Shown in pieces: positions 17,526-26,632 of a stretch of DNA of 64,000 nucleotides. The translations under genes were made by a program, and so were the position numbers. Every line of letters starts with the position of its first letter. Positions within the stretch are counted from its first letter, which is position 1. The DNA comes from Cupriavidus basilensis (lineage in GTDB: Bacteria; Pseudomonadota; Gammaproteobacteria; Burkholderiales; Burkholderiaceae), in contig NZ_CP010537.1 in NCBI RefSeq assembly GCF_000832305.1, positions 2,170,001 to 2,234,000 on the forward strand. The letters are read 5' to 3'. The notes beneath the pieces are model-generated. The model saw only the letters and a program-made list of their open reading frames with translations, was not told the DNA's origin and did no database searches.

Positions 17526-18221
17526 ATGCCCAGGCGACATAAAGAACAGCATCGTGTTGAGGCCATTGGGTGGCTGCGTGCCGCGGTGCTCGGCGCCAAT
17601 GACGGCATCGTATCGACCGCAAGTCTCGTTATCGGCGTGGCATCGGCACACACCGCTCACGCAAATATCGTGCTCACGGCAGCCGCGGGTCTGGTCGCAG
17701 GAGCCATGTCGATGGCAACAGGGGAATACGTATCAGTTTCATCTCAGGCAGATACCGAAGCGGCGGCCTTGTTCCAGGAACAGGCTGAACTCGACGCCGA
17801 TTTTCCACGCGAGCAGCAAGAACTGACCGCGATCTATATGCACCGTGGCCTGGATCTTTCGCTTGCCAGGCAGGTTGCCGAAAAGCTGATGGCGCACGAC
17901 GCCCTCGGCACGCATGCACGCGATGAACTGGGGCTTTCGACTGCGACCGCCGCACGGCCTTTGCACGCCGCGCTGGCTTCCGCCAGCAGTTTTTCGGTCG
18001 GCGCTGCCCTGCCGGCTACCGTCGCAGCGCTTGCCCCCGAATCGGCAGTGATCCCGTGCATAGTGATCTCGGCGTTGATATCGCTGGCTGCCCTGGGCGG
18101 CCTGGCTGCAAAAACCGGCGGTGCGAGGGTCGGCCCGGGCGTTATCCGCGTGGTCTTCTGGAGTGCCTTGGCCATGGCTGTGTCATCGGGCATCGGCCTG
18201 TTGTTTGGCAGGACAGGCTGA
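17526..18221 (+). CDS. VIT1/CCC1-family iron/manganese transporter
   Basis: The 231-residue membrane protein has the VIT family start RAAVLGANDGIVSTASLVIGV and the second-helix signature GAMSMATGEYVSVSSQADTE. A charged middle region follows with Glu-rich metal-binding positions (ELDADFPREQQELTAIY) and three C-terminal helices. VIT proteins move Fe(II) or Mn(II) out of the cytosol. The start at 17526 has GAGG 5 nt upstream. It is divergent from the Cyc2-like gene. Confidence 0.88.
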   Translation: MPRRHKEQHRVEAIGWLRAAVLGANDGIVSTASLVIGVASAHTAHANIVLTAAAGLVAGAMSMATGEYVSVSSQADTEAAALFQEQAELDADFPREQQELTAIYMHRGLDLSLARQVAEKLMAHDALGTHARDELGLSTATAARPLHAALASASSFSVGAALPATVAALAPESAVIPCIVISALISLAALGGLAAKTGGARVGPGVIRVVFWSALAMAVSSGIGLLFGRTG

Positions 18222-18452
18222 AACTCCTTAGCTCGACGGCGCGGCGTTCGGGGCGCCGCTTGAAAGGCTCCCGCTCTAGCTAAGCACAAGCCGAATGCGC
18301 CGCGGTGGTATCGAATGGACAGGCATGCTCCTGAATCACGGACCGGCAGATTGAGCACTATACTGAAACGCTACATATCCTCATCGGCGAAGCGGGATAG
18401 CCATTGCGCGATGGCATGAGGCATCCTGCCTATTCGCGATCCGGAGGTTGCC

Positions 18453-19718
18453 ATGAATCCGCTCGTCCAGGCCCTGACTATCTGTAGCGGGAAACTGCTG
18501 GGGGAACTCGAAACGATCTACAAGGATATCCACCAGCACCCGGAACTGTCGATGCAAGAGGTTCGCACCGCCAAGCTCGCGGCCGACTACATCGAAGCGC
18601 TCGGCTACGCGGTGACGCGCGCGGTTGGCGTCACGGGCGTCGTCGGCGTATTGCGCAATGGCGAAGGCCCCACCGTGATGCTGCGCGCCGACATGGATGC
18701 GCTACCCATGGCGGAGAATACGGGCCTGCCCTATGCCAGCACCGTCAAGGCAAAAGATGAAGATGGTGTAGAGGTCGGCGTGGCCCACTCCTGCGGACAC
18801 GACCTGCACGTGACATGGCTGATGGGGGCGTCGCGCATTTTTGCAGAGCATCGCGACGCCTGGAAAGGCACTGTCATGCTCGTGTTCCAGCCCGGCGAGG
18901 AAGTGGGCCGGGGTGCGGCGAGCATGGTTCAGGATTGGGGGGAGGGGCGCTTCCCCAAGCCAGACATTATCCTGGGCCAGCACGTGATGGTAGGACTGAG
19001 TGGAACGGTCCGCTACCGCCCAGGTGTTATCTTGTCAGCCGGTGACAGCTTGAAGATCAAACTATTCGGCCGCGGGTCACATGGCTCACAACCGCAGACC
19101 GCCATCGATCCGGTGATCATGGCTGCCGCCACCACTTTACGTCTGCAAACCATCGTTTCGCGTGAAATCTCGCCGCTGGACAATGCCGTGTTGACCATTG
19201 GCTCGCTGCAGGCCGGCACCAAGGAAAACATCATTCCCGACGATGCCACGATCAAGCTCAATATGCGCACCTTCGACGAAGATGTGCGCGAGTACATGCT
19301 GTCATCCGTCAGGCGAATCTGCTGCGCCGAGTGCGATGCCTCCAACGCCGAGCGGCCGCCCGAGTTCACCACCCTCAGCAGTTACCCGCTAACCGAAAAC
19401 GACGATGCGTCGACGCAGAAGATCGCGGCGGCCTTCAAGGCGCAGTTTGGCGACCAGGCCTATGAGACGGCTCCGGCGTCGGCAAGCGAAGACTTCAGCA
19501 TCTTCGGGCGTACGTGGAATGTGCCGTACGTCTTCTGGTTCGTCGGCGGTACCGACCCCAGTGTGTATGCGCAGGCCAAGAAGGACAAGCAAATCAACAA
19601 GATACCTAGCAATCACTCGCCCAAGTTTGCACCGGTCATCCACCCGACGCTGGAAACGGGGCTGCAGGCCATGTTGACAGCCGCGTCTGCCTGGCTTTGC
19701 GGTCATCAAGAGGCATGA
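18453..19718 (+). CDS. M20-family amidohydrolase (HipO-like)
   Basis: The 421-residue protein is an M20D aminoacylase/hippurate-hydrolase-type metallopeptidase. Metal-site motifs are visible: RADMDALP, HSCGHDLH, QPGEEVGRGA and a late SASEDFS segment. It hydrolyses N-acyl or N-carbamoyl amino compounds in the cytosol; no signal peptide is seen. The start at 18453 follows CGGAGG. The UPF0126 gene overlaps its stop, so the two may be coupled. The exact substrate cannot be told. Confidence 0.88.
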   Translation: MNPLVQALTICSGKLLGELETIYKDIHQHPELSMQEVRTAKLAADYIEALGYAVTRAVGVTGVVGVLRNGEGPTVMLRADMDALPMAENTGLPYASTVKAKDEDGVEVGVAHSCGHDLHVTWLMGASRIFAEHRDAWKGTVMLVFQPGEEVGRGAASMVQDWGEGRFPKPDIILGQHVMVGLSGTVRYRPGVILSAGDSLKIKLFGRGSHGSQPQTAIDPVIMAAATTLRLQTIVSREISPLDNAVLTIGSLQAGTKENIIPDDATIKLNMRTFDEDVREYMLSSVRRICCAECDASNAERPPEFTTLSSYPLTENDDASTQKIAAAFKAQFGDQAYETAPASASEDFSIFGRTWNVPYVFWFVGGTDPSVYAQAKKDKQINKIPSNHSPKFAPVIHPTLETGLQAMLTAASAWLCGHQEA

Positions 19719-20344
19719 TGGAACACAGTCTCTTTGCCTTGGTCGACCTGTTCGGTACCTTCGCCTTTGCAGTCAGCGGTGCCCTTGCCGCCGAACAGAA
19801 ACGCCTCGATCTGTTCGGCGTCGTCGCGATCAGCTACATGACAGCCTGCGGGGGAGGCATCGTTCGGGATCTCTGCCTGGGCTCGTTACCGCCGGTGGGC
19901 ATCTCCGATTGGCGGTATCTCGCGACCTCGGCATTGGCCGCGGCGATGGCAATCTGGGCGAGACCAATCGTCGACCATCTTCAGCATCCTGTCGTTTTTT
20001 TTGACTCGCTTGGACTGGGCTTCTTTGCTGTCGTTGGCGCACACAAGGCGCTGCTGTTTGGCCACAACATCGAGGTGGCCATCGTGCTCGGCATGGTGAC
20101 CGCGGTCGGCGGCGGCGTGGCGCGAGATGTGGTGCTCAATCGCGTACCGATCATCCTGCAGAAGGAAATCTATGCACTTGCCGCACTGGTTGGCGCAGCC
20201 TTGCAGGTGCTTGGACAATTCATGGAATGGAGGGTGGCAGTTACGCCCTGGTTCGCGGCGTCGATCTGCTTCGCAATCCGCCTGCTTGCGCTCCGCTATT
20301 CCTGGAGCCTTCCTGTTTTTCACAAGACGGACGCCGCGCACTGA
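19715..20344 (+). CDS. UPF0126/TRIC-like membrane protein (YicG-like)
   Basis: The 209-residue inner-membrane protein has two repeats of the UPF0126 domain. The first contains GTFAFAVSGALAAEQKRLDLFGV and GGGIVRDL; the second contains FFAVVGAHKALLFGHN and GGGVARDVVLNRVP. Each repeat has three helices, related to TRIC cation channels, and E. coli YicG has been linked to glycine uptake. Start choice is uncertain: ATG at 19715 overlaps the upstream stop, and a second ATG follows at 19718 with better spacing from AAGAGG. Confidence 0.82.
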   Translation: MMEHSLFALVDLFGTFAFAVSGALAAEQKRLDLFGVVAISYMTACGGGIVRDLCLGSLPPVGISDWRYLATSALAAAMAIWARPIVDHLQHPVVFFDSLGLGFFAVVGAHKALLFGHNIEVAIVLGMVTAVGGGVARDVVLNRVPIILQKEIYALAALVGAALQVLGQFMEWRVAVTPWFAASICFAIRLLALRYSWSLPVFHKTDAAH

Positions 20345-20369
20345 AAAAAGGCCGGCAGATCTGCCGGCC
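20344..20369 (-). terminator. Intrinsic terminator downstream of the porin gene
   Basis: A perfect 20-bp palindrome at 20350-20369 is followed on the minus strand by six T residues (20349-20344). It lies about 90 bp beyond the porin stop codon and abuts the stop of the convergent UPF0126 gene. Confidence 0.85.
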
Positions 20370-20461
20370 AAGCGTCCTTGCACCCAGTGAACAAAGGCAA
20401 GGTCGATATGACTTGTCTCCAGCGCACCCCGACAGCACGCTGGCTGAAATCGCGAGCGCTA

Positions 20462-21532
20462 TTAGAAGCGGTGACGCACGCCAACCATGGCGCCGGTCTG
20501 GTTCTGGCCAGGCAGGGTGTTCATTGTGTTGGTCACGCCGTAGGTTGCCTGCCCCTTGTTCTTCACGTAGCCGAGCAGCACGTAGGCATCGGTGCGCTTG
20601 GACAGGGCATAGTCGGCATTCAAGACGTACATCCACGAACTGTTGCTGTCCTTGCGGGCGTCGGTGTAGTAAGCCGCGCCGGTCAGGCTGAAGGCAGGGG
20701 TGAACTTATACAGCGCGCCCAGCCAGTACAGGTTGTCCTGGCGGACTGCGGTCGCGCTGGTGACCTCATCGCGCATCCAGCGATAGCCGGCGAACACCTT
20801 GGCATCGCCGAACGCATACGCGCCACCGATTGCGGCGCGCTTGGCCGCAGCGCCGGACGTGGCAATGGTGCTGCCCTGGTACTGGTCATACGCGACACCC
20901 ACCGAGACCGGGCCGTTCGCGTACGCCAAGCCGCCACCGAAGTTCTTGCCAACCCGGAAGCTACCGGGCACTTCCCCACCATTGGCGACGTTGCTATCGC
21001 GGCCGAAGCTGTAGAAACCCGTGGCGGTCAGGCCGCCGAACTTGCCGGTGTACTTGACGGCGTTGTCGGCGCGGCCGTTGAAGCCCTGGGTATCGACCGA
21101 GTTGAGCGAGTAGCTGCTGCCGACCGCCATCGGGTCGTAGGCGCCGAACAGGTCATACAGGGCGTTTTGCTGGCGGCCCAGCGTGACTGCGCCGAAGTTG
21201 CTCTGCAAGCCGACATAGGCCTGACGGCCAAACAAGCGGTTGCCTTGGCCGGACTTCCCCGTGTCGAGGTCAAAACCGCTTTCCAGCACGAAGATGCCCT
21301 TCAGGTTATTACCCAGGTCCTCCACACCGCGAATGCCCCAGCGCGAACCGGAGAGGCCACCGGACGTCACGCCTGTGACCGAGCCGCCACCGTTAGGGCC
21401 TTGCACGTGACTCTGGAAGCTAACGCCGGCATCGGCGATGCCGTAAAGCGTCACGCCGGACGATTGCGCCGAAGCAGCGGTGGACACGGCGCACGCAGCA
21501 GCTGCTGCCAAAACGAAGAGAGGTTTTTTCAT
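20462..21532 (-). CDS. Gram-negative porin (OmpC/Omp32 type)
   Basis: The 356-residue protein starts with a signal peptide ending AASAQ and continues with SSGVTLYGIADAG, the common opening of Burkholderiales trimeric porins. The constriction-loop neighbourhood GRQQNALYDLFGAYDPM and the C-terminal GVRHRF, ending in Phe, are typical of 16-strand barrels. The start MKK at 21532 was preferred; an ATG two codons earlier (21538) is also possible. A strong terminator lies downstream. It should form a general or anion-selective outer-membrane channel. Confidence 0.92.
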   Translation of the reverse strand: MKKPLFVLAAAAACAVSTAASAQSSGVTLYGIADAGVSFQSHVQGPNGGGSVTGVTSGGLSGSRWGIRGVEDLGNNLKGIFVLESGFDLDTGKSGQGNRLFGRQAYVGLQSNFGAVTLGRQQNALYDLFGAYDPMAVGSSYSLNSVDTQGFNGRADNAVKYTGKFGGLTATGFYSFGRDSNVANGGEVPGSFRVGKNFGGGLAYANGPVSVGVAYDQYQGSTIATSGAAAKRAAIGGAYAFGDAKVFAGYRWMRDEVTSATAVRQDNLYWLGALYKFTPAFSLTGAAYYTDARKDSNSSWMYVLNADYALSKRTDAYVLLGYVKNKGQATYGVTNTMNTLPGQNQTGAMVGVRHRF

Positions 21533-21982
21533 GATCATTTTTCGGTTTCTGATTGATCCGGTAGGGTCGCGCTACCGGGGAAGCCTGCCTTGGCGAGAAG
21601 GCGAGACAACCAAGGCCAACTCCATGCGAGTGACGCATCGTAAGGCACTTATGTGACAGCAATAAGTAAATAGTTATCAGATATAAACATCTATTGTTCC
21701 GCATACGGGAATAACTGTTCGGGCAGGCGGCCAGTGAAGCATCGCCCTGAGGGCGTGCGCGGCGCTAAGCGGGGACGCGACCCACGCGCTTGAGTTGCAG
21801 TAAGGCAGCGAGTTTGGCGAGAGCCCAGAAGGACCTGCCAGGCTATGCCGCCAGGGCATGGAGTTGCCACACTGTGGCGGTAGCGCACCCTCCGGGCCGG
21901 TGGATTCACCCCTTGGCAAGACAGCGATCCACGCAGCGATCGCTGCGTGGCCAGGGCACCACCGCGGTGAACCGCGCGCGCA
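21533..21982. other. Intergenic stretch upstream of the porin, containing a 22-bp perfect palindrome
   Basis: About 450 bases lie between the porin start and the end of the large oxidoreductase gene. The part next to the porin is more AT-rich (about 21640-21710) and likely holds its promoter. A 22-bp perfect palindrome lies at 21929-21950, 33 bp beyond the oxidoreductase stop, without a T-run. No gene is recognised. Confidence 0.5.
21929..21950 (-). terminator. 22-bp perfect palindrome downstream of the GlcD-like gene, hairpin without U-tract
   Basis: The arms CCACGCAGCGA and TCGCTGCGTGG are exact complements with no loop bases left over. The position just past the stop at 21983 suits transcript termination or 3'-end protection. 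The lack of a T-run means a protein-binding site is equally possible. Confidence 0.4.
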
Positions 21983-24900
21983 TCAGGCCTGAGGCCCGCC
22001 CTGCCGCTTCAGCGCCATCGCCAGCACACGCGCCACGTGCATGGCCTCGGTGTCGGCGCCGTCCAGGATCTGGTGGCGGCAGCTGGTGCCGTCGGCCACC
22101 ACGATGGCATTGGCGGCGCGCTTGCGCACCGCGGGCAGCAGCGCCAGCTCGGCCATGGCCTTGGACGCCTCGTAATGCTCGGCCTCGTAGCCAAAGCTGC
22201 CCGCCATGCCGCAGCAGGACGATTCCACCGGGGAGACCTTCAGGCCGGGGATCCAGCCCAGCACGGTCTGCACCGGGGTGAAGGCGTCGAATGCCTTCTG
22301 GTGGCAGTGGCCGTGCACCACGGCCTCGCTCGTCTGCAGCGCATCGAGATCGAGCGCAAGGCGGCCGGCTGCCTTCTCGCGCACCAGGAACTCCTCGAAC
22401 AGGAAGGCCTGCGCGGCCAGCTTCCTGGCGTCGTCGCCGTAGCCATAGCTCAGGAACTCGTCACGCAGGGACAGCAGGCACGAAGGCTCCAGGCCGACGA
22501 TGGGAATGTCGCGATCGACATAGGGCTTGACCGCATCCAGCAGGCGCCGCGCCTCCTCCCTGGCCTGGTCCACCAGCCCCGCCGCAAGAAAGGTGCGGCC
22601 ACAGCACAAGGGGCGCTCGCCTTCGCGGCGGTTGAAATGCACCGTGTAGCCCGCCGCCTCCAGCACCTGCTGCGCCGCCAGTGCGTTCTCCGGCTCCATG
22701 TAGTTGCTGAAGGTGTCGACGAAGAGCATGACTTCGCGGCCCTCCCCGCCCTGGCGCATTGCCTTGGCTTTCGACAGGAACGCGGCCTTGAAGCGCGGCA
22801 GCGAGCGTTGCGGCGCGAACCCCATGGCCCGCTTCACCACACCGGAGATGCCGGGGATGCCATCGGCCAGCGCCAGCAGTGCGGCAAGGCGGCTCGCCAC
22901 GCTCGCATAGCGCGGCATGAACGCCACCATGCGCTCGCGCAGGGTGATGCCGTGCCGCCGGGCCCAGGCATGGCGCGCTTCGATCTTGAACCTGGCCATG
23001 TCCACGCCGGTCGGGCAATCGCGCTTGCAGCCTTTGCAGGCGACGCACAGGTCGAGCGCTTCCTTGACTTCGGGGCTGGCAAGGCCGTCATCGCCCAGCT
23101 GCCCCGACACTGCCAGGCGCAGCGTATTGGCACGGCCGCGCGTGACGTGCTGCTCGTCCTTGGTCACGCGATAGCTCGGGCACATGGTGCCCGCATCGAA
23201 CTTGCGGCAGTGGCCGTTGTTGTTGCACATCTCCACCGCCGCAGCCAGGCCGCCGGCGCGGTCGGTGCCCGTGCCGGGCGCCGTTTCCTCGCCGGTGAGC
23301 GGGTTGCGGCTGACGTTCCATGCGGACCAGTCGAGCGCCGGCGTGAGCGGCAAGGCGGCATAGCCCGGCGCAAAGCGGAAGTTCTCGCGCGCGTCCATCC
23401 TGGGCGGGCGTACGATCTTGTCCGGGTTGAAGCGGTTGTCCGGATCGAACAGCGCCTTGATCTCGCCGAAGGCGGCGTTGATGCGCGGGCCATACTGCCA
23501 GGCCACCCATTCGCCCCGGCACAGGCCATCGCCGTGTTCTCCGGAGTACGCGCCCTTGTACTCGCGCACCAGCTCGGCGGCTTCCTCGGCGATCTCTCGC
23601 ATGCGCTCCGCGCCGTCGCGCCGCATGTCCAGGATTGGGCGCACATGCAGCGTGCCCACGCTGGCATGGGCATACCAGGTGCCTTCGGTCTCGTGCTTGT
23701 GGAACACGGCGGTAAGCCGGCGGGTGTACTCGGCCAGGTGCTCCAGCGGCACGGCGCAATCCTCGATAAAGGAAACCGGCTTGCCGTCGCCCTTCATGCT
23801 CATCATGATATTGAGCCCGGCCTTGCGCACGTCCCACAACGCCTTCTGCGACTTGGCGTCGGCCATCTTGACCACCGAGCCGGGCAACCCCAGGTCGCTC
23901 ATCAGCGCCGCCAGGTCGTCGAGCTGCGCCAGCAGCGCGCTGTGTTCCTCCCCCGCGAACTCGACCAGCAGGATGGCCTGCGGCTCGCCAGACAAGGCGC
24001 TCTCGATGACGGGGCGGAACGCCGGGTTCTCCATCGACAGGTCGATCATGGTGCGATCCACCAGTTCCACCGCAACCGGCTTGAGCCTGACGATATGCTG
24101 CGTCATGTCCATGGCCTGGTAGAACGTGGGGAAATTCACCACGCCCAGCACCTTGTGCCGCGGCAGCGCAGACAGCTTCAGCGTGACCTGGCGGCTATAA
24201 GCCAGCGTGCCTTCCGAGCCCACGAGGATATGCGAGAGATTGGCGTAGCCGTCGTCGGTATAGGCGCGCGGATTCTGGCATGCGAACAGGTCGATGTTGT
24301 AGCCGGCCACACGGCGCAGCACCTTGGGCATGCGCTCGGCAATCTCGTCGCGCTCGCGCGTGGCAATGCGTTGCAAGCCCTGCAGAATGCCCGCCACGCG
24401 CGCGTCGGAAACGGGTGCCTTGAGCGTGCCGAAATGGCATTGGCTGCCATCTGCCAGCACGGCATCGATGCCCAGCACGTTGTGCACCATGTTGCCGTAC
24501 TCGATGGAGCGCGAGCCGCAAGAGTTGTTGCCGGCCATGCCGCCGATGGTGCACTGCGCCCCCGTCGATACATCCACCGGGAACCACAGCCCGTGCGGCT
24601 TGAGCCAGGCGTTGAGGTGGTCCAGCACGATGCCGGGCTCAACCGTGACGGTGGCGGCCACGGGATCGAAATCCACCACGTTGTTCAGCCACTTGCTGTT
24701 GTCGATCACCAGCGCCTCGCCAACCGTCTGGCCGCACTGGCTGGTGCCGGCGCCGCGCGCCAGCACCGGGGCCTTCTCGTCGCGGGCGATCTCCAGCGCC
24801 AGCAACAGGTCCGCCTGGTCCCGCGGCACCACCACGCCGATCGGCGTGATCTGATAGATGGAGGCATCGGTGGCGTAGCGGCCCCGGGTGGCGCGGTCGA

Positions 24901-25027
24901 AGAACACGTCGCCGCGCAGTTCCTTGCGCAAACGGGCCGAGAGCGGCGACAGGGCCGGGCCGGCGCGGCCCGGCGACGGCACCAGATGGATCGGCTTGAC
25001 GAGCATCGGGGAGGAGGATGGGTTCAT
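21983..25027 (-). CDS. FAD-linked oxidase fused to Fe-S (GlpC-like) domain, D-2-hydroxyacid dehydrogenase (YdiJ-like)
   Basis: The 1014-residue protein joins a GlcD-type FAD-binding oxidase (about 40-560) to a 4Fe-4S/CCG-domain part (about 600-1000). The FAD segment RGAGTSQCGQTVG and GGMAGNNSCGSRSIEYG are clear. The Fe-S ligands appear as CNNNGHCRK...CPSY and CVACKGCKRDCPTG, and CCG-type motifs follow (LCCGRTF, SSCCGMAGSFG). Such enzymes (YdiJ, D-lactate dehydrogenase 2) oxidise D-2-hydroxy acids and pass electrons to the respiratory chain. It is the distal gene of a minus-strand set with an MFS permease and a class V aminotransferase, probably under the GntR regulator at 28024. Confidence 0.9.
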   Translation of the reverse strand: MNPSSSPMLVKPIHLVPSPGRAGPALSPLSARLRKELRGDVFFDRATRGRYATDASIYQITPIGVVVPRDQADLLLALEIARDEKAPVLARGAGTSQCGQTVGEALVIDNSKWLNNVVDFDPVAATVTVEPGIVLDHLNAWLKPHGLWFPVDVSTGAQCTIGGMAGNNSCGSRSIEYGNMVHNVLGIDAVLADGSQCHFGTLKAPVSDARVAGILQGLQRIATRERDEIAERMPKVLRRVAGYNIDLFACQNPRAYTDDGYANLSHILVGSEGTLAYSRQVTLKLSALPRHKVLGVVNFPTFYQAMDMTQHIVRLKPVAVELVDRTMIDLSMENPAFRPVIESALSGEPQAILLVEFAGEEHSALLAQLDDLAALMSDLGLPGSVVKMADAKSQKALWDVRKAGLNIMMSMKGDGKPVSFIEDCAVPLEHLAEYTRRLTAVFHKHETEGTWYAHASVGTLHVRPILDMRRDGAERMREIAEEAAELVREYKGAYSGEHGDGLCRGEWVAWQYGPRINAAFGEIKALFDPDNRFNPDKIVRPPRMDARENFRFAPGYAALPLTPALDWSAWNVSRNPLTGEETAPGTGTDRAGGLAAAVEMCNNNGHCRKFDAGTMCPSYRVTKDEQHVTRGRANTLRLAVSGQLGDDGLASPEVKEALDLCVACKGCKRDCPTGVDMARFKIEARHAWARRHGITLRERMVAFMPRYASVASRLAALLALADGIPGISGVVKRAMGFAPQRSLPRFKAAFLSKAKAMRQGGEGREVMLFVDTFSNYMEPENALAAQQVLEAAGYTVHFNRREGERPLCCGRTFLAAGLVDQAREEARRLLDAVKPYVDRDIPIVGLEPSCLLSLRDEFLSYGYGDDARKLAAQAFLFEEFLVREKAAGRLALDLDALQTSEAVVHGHCHQKAFDAFTPVQTVLGWIPGLKVSPVESSCCGMAGSFGYEAEHYEASKAMAELALLPAVRKRAANAIVVADGTSCRHQILDGADTEAMHVARVLAMALKRQGGPQA

Positions 25028-25102
25028 GGCTTTCTACCAGGGCTTGTGTGGCGCGGTGCCGTGCCGGCGCGCCTTGTCATGCGAGGATCAGTTCTGCGTG
25101 GC

Positions 25103-26371
25103 TCAGGCGCGCAACGGCTTCGAGGCATCCGCGGGCTCGGCTTCGAACTTGCTCTCTGGCTGCATGCGCAAGGCCAGGATCACGCCGACGCCCATCAGCA
25201 CCATGCTGCCGATAAAGGGCAGCTCCCAGCTGCCGAAGCGGTCGATCAGGTAGCCCGAGAGCACCGGCGAGATGATCGCGGCCAGCGCCGAGCCGGAATT
25301 CATCATGCCGCTCGCGGTGCCGGAATGCTCCGGCGCGATGTCCATGGGAATCGCCCACATCGGCCCGATCGTCATCTCGGCAAAGAAGAAGCCGGCGGCC
25401 AGGCAAGCCATCGAGACATAGAGGTTGTGCGTAAACAACAGGGGGAGCAGCGACAACATGGTCAGCAGCATGCAGACCGCCACCATCGCGCTGCGCGCGC
25501 GCTTCAGGCTGCCCGTACGGTCGTAGAGCTTGTCGGTGACGACGCCGCCCAGGGTATCGCCGATCACGCCGGCAAAGAACACGGCGGAGGCAAAGATGGC
25601 GGACTTCTTCAGGTCCAGGTCGTAGCTATGCAGAAAGTACTGCGGAATCCAGCTCAGGAACAACCACAGGGTCCAGCCGTAGCAGAAGTAGACGATGGTC
25701 ACGGGGGCCATGCGCTTGAACAGGCGGCGCCAGGGCACGTCGGCAGCCTTCTTCCTGGGGGCCGGCAGCGTCTCGAGTTCTGCCGGGGTCATGCGGGGAT
25801 GGTCCTTCGGATGCTCGGTGAACGTCACCGCCCACAGCGCCACCCAGACCAGGCTGATCGCGCCGCAGATGTAGAACGACTCGCGCCAGCCGTAGACCGC
25901 CATGATGGCGACAACCGCGGCCGGGGCCACGGCGTTGCCGACCCGGGCGCAGGCATGGGTGATCCCCTGCGCGAAGCCGCGCTTTTCCTTGGGCACCCAG
26001 CGTGCCATGGCGGCGGTGGCAGCCGGAAAGGTAGCGCCCTCGCCCAGGCCCAGCAGCAAGCGCGCGGCGAGCAGGGAAACCAGACCGCCGGCAAAGCCAG
26101 TGAGCAACGTGGCAGCAGCCCACAGCACGCCGCAGACCATCAGGGTGCGCTTGGCGCCGAACCGGTCGCTCACCCAGCCGCCGATGATCTGGAACACCAG
26201 GTAGGGATACGCAAAGGCCGAGAACACCAGGCCGATCTCGGTCTTGCTGAGGTTGAACTCCTGGCCAAAGCCGGCCGCGGCCGTGCTCACATTGACGCGG
26301 TCCAGGTAAGTGATGAAATACATGATGCATAGCATCCCCAGCACGACGCTGGTTGCACGCAGGCGCTTCAT
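25103..26371 (-). CDS. MFS transporter, anion:cation symporter (ACS) type
   Basis: The 422-residue protein has twelve predicted helices and the ACS-family start RVNVSTAAAGFGQEFNLSKTEIGLVFSAF and GGWVSDRFGAKR. This subfamily takes up hexuronates, galactonate, tartrate, phthalate and other organic anions. The ATG at 26371 follows a GGAGAC-type site. It lies between the oxidoreductase and the aminotransferase on the same strand, so its substrate is probably the hydroxy or amino acid that these enzymes process. Confidence 0.87.
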   Translation of the reverse strand: MKRLRATSVVLGMLCIMYFITYLDRVNVSTAAAGFGQEFNLSKTEIGLVFSAFAYPYLVFQIIGGWVSDRFGAKRTLMVCGVLWAAATLLTGFAGGLVSLLAARLLLGLGEGATFPAATAAMARWVPKEKRGFAQGITHACARVGNAVAPAAVVAIMAVYGWRESFYICGAISLVWVALWAVTFTEHPKDHPRMTPAELETLPAPRKKAADVPWRRLFKRMAPVTIVYFCYGWTLWLFLSWIPQYFLHSYDLDLKKSAIFASAVFFAGVIGDTLGGVVTDKLYDRTGSLKRARSAMVAVCMLLTMLSLLPLLFTHNLYVSMACLAAGFFFAEMTIGPMWAIPMDIAPEHSGTASGMMNSGSALAAIISPVLSGYLIDRFGSWELPFIGSMVLMGVGVILALRMQPESKFEAEPADASKPLRA

Positions 26372-26632
26372 GGTTTGTCTCCGTTGTGTTATTCCTGCCC
26401 GCCCGGCGGGACGCCGGGGCCAGGGCAAATTCATCGCGGCCGGCTCTATGGCCGGCTCCATGGCCAGTTCGCGCTACCGCCCACAGGCGGTGGCATGGCT
26501 GCCGAATGGCAAAAATGGGCGGCACCTGTCCCTGACCTCACCCCAAGGAGTGAAGCCACGCCTGCTTGCACTGGTTAACTTCTTGTTGCCTTGCGCGGGT
26601 TCAGGAAGGCCGCCCTGCCCTCCCGTGCTGGC

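Noticed and set aside
20378..21556. Open frame on the + strand opposite the porin
   Set aside because: The porin on the minus strand has a signal peptide, barrel and terminator, and the opposite frame has no motif.
22037..26332. Very long + strand open frame opposite the oxidoreductase and MFS genes
   Set aside because: It is rich in His, Arg, Gln and Ala with no domain pattern, as expected for the complement of GC-rich genes. The minus-strand proteins have clear motifs.
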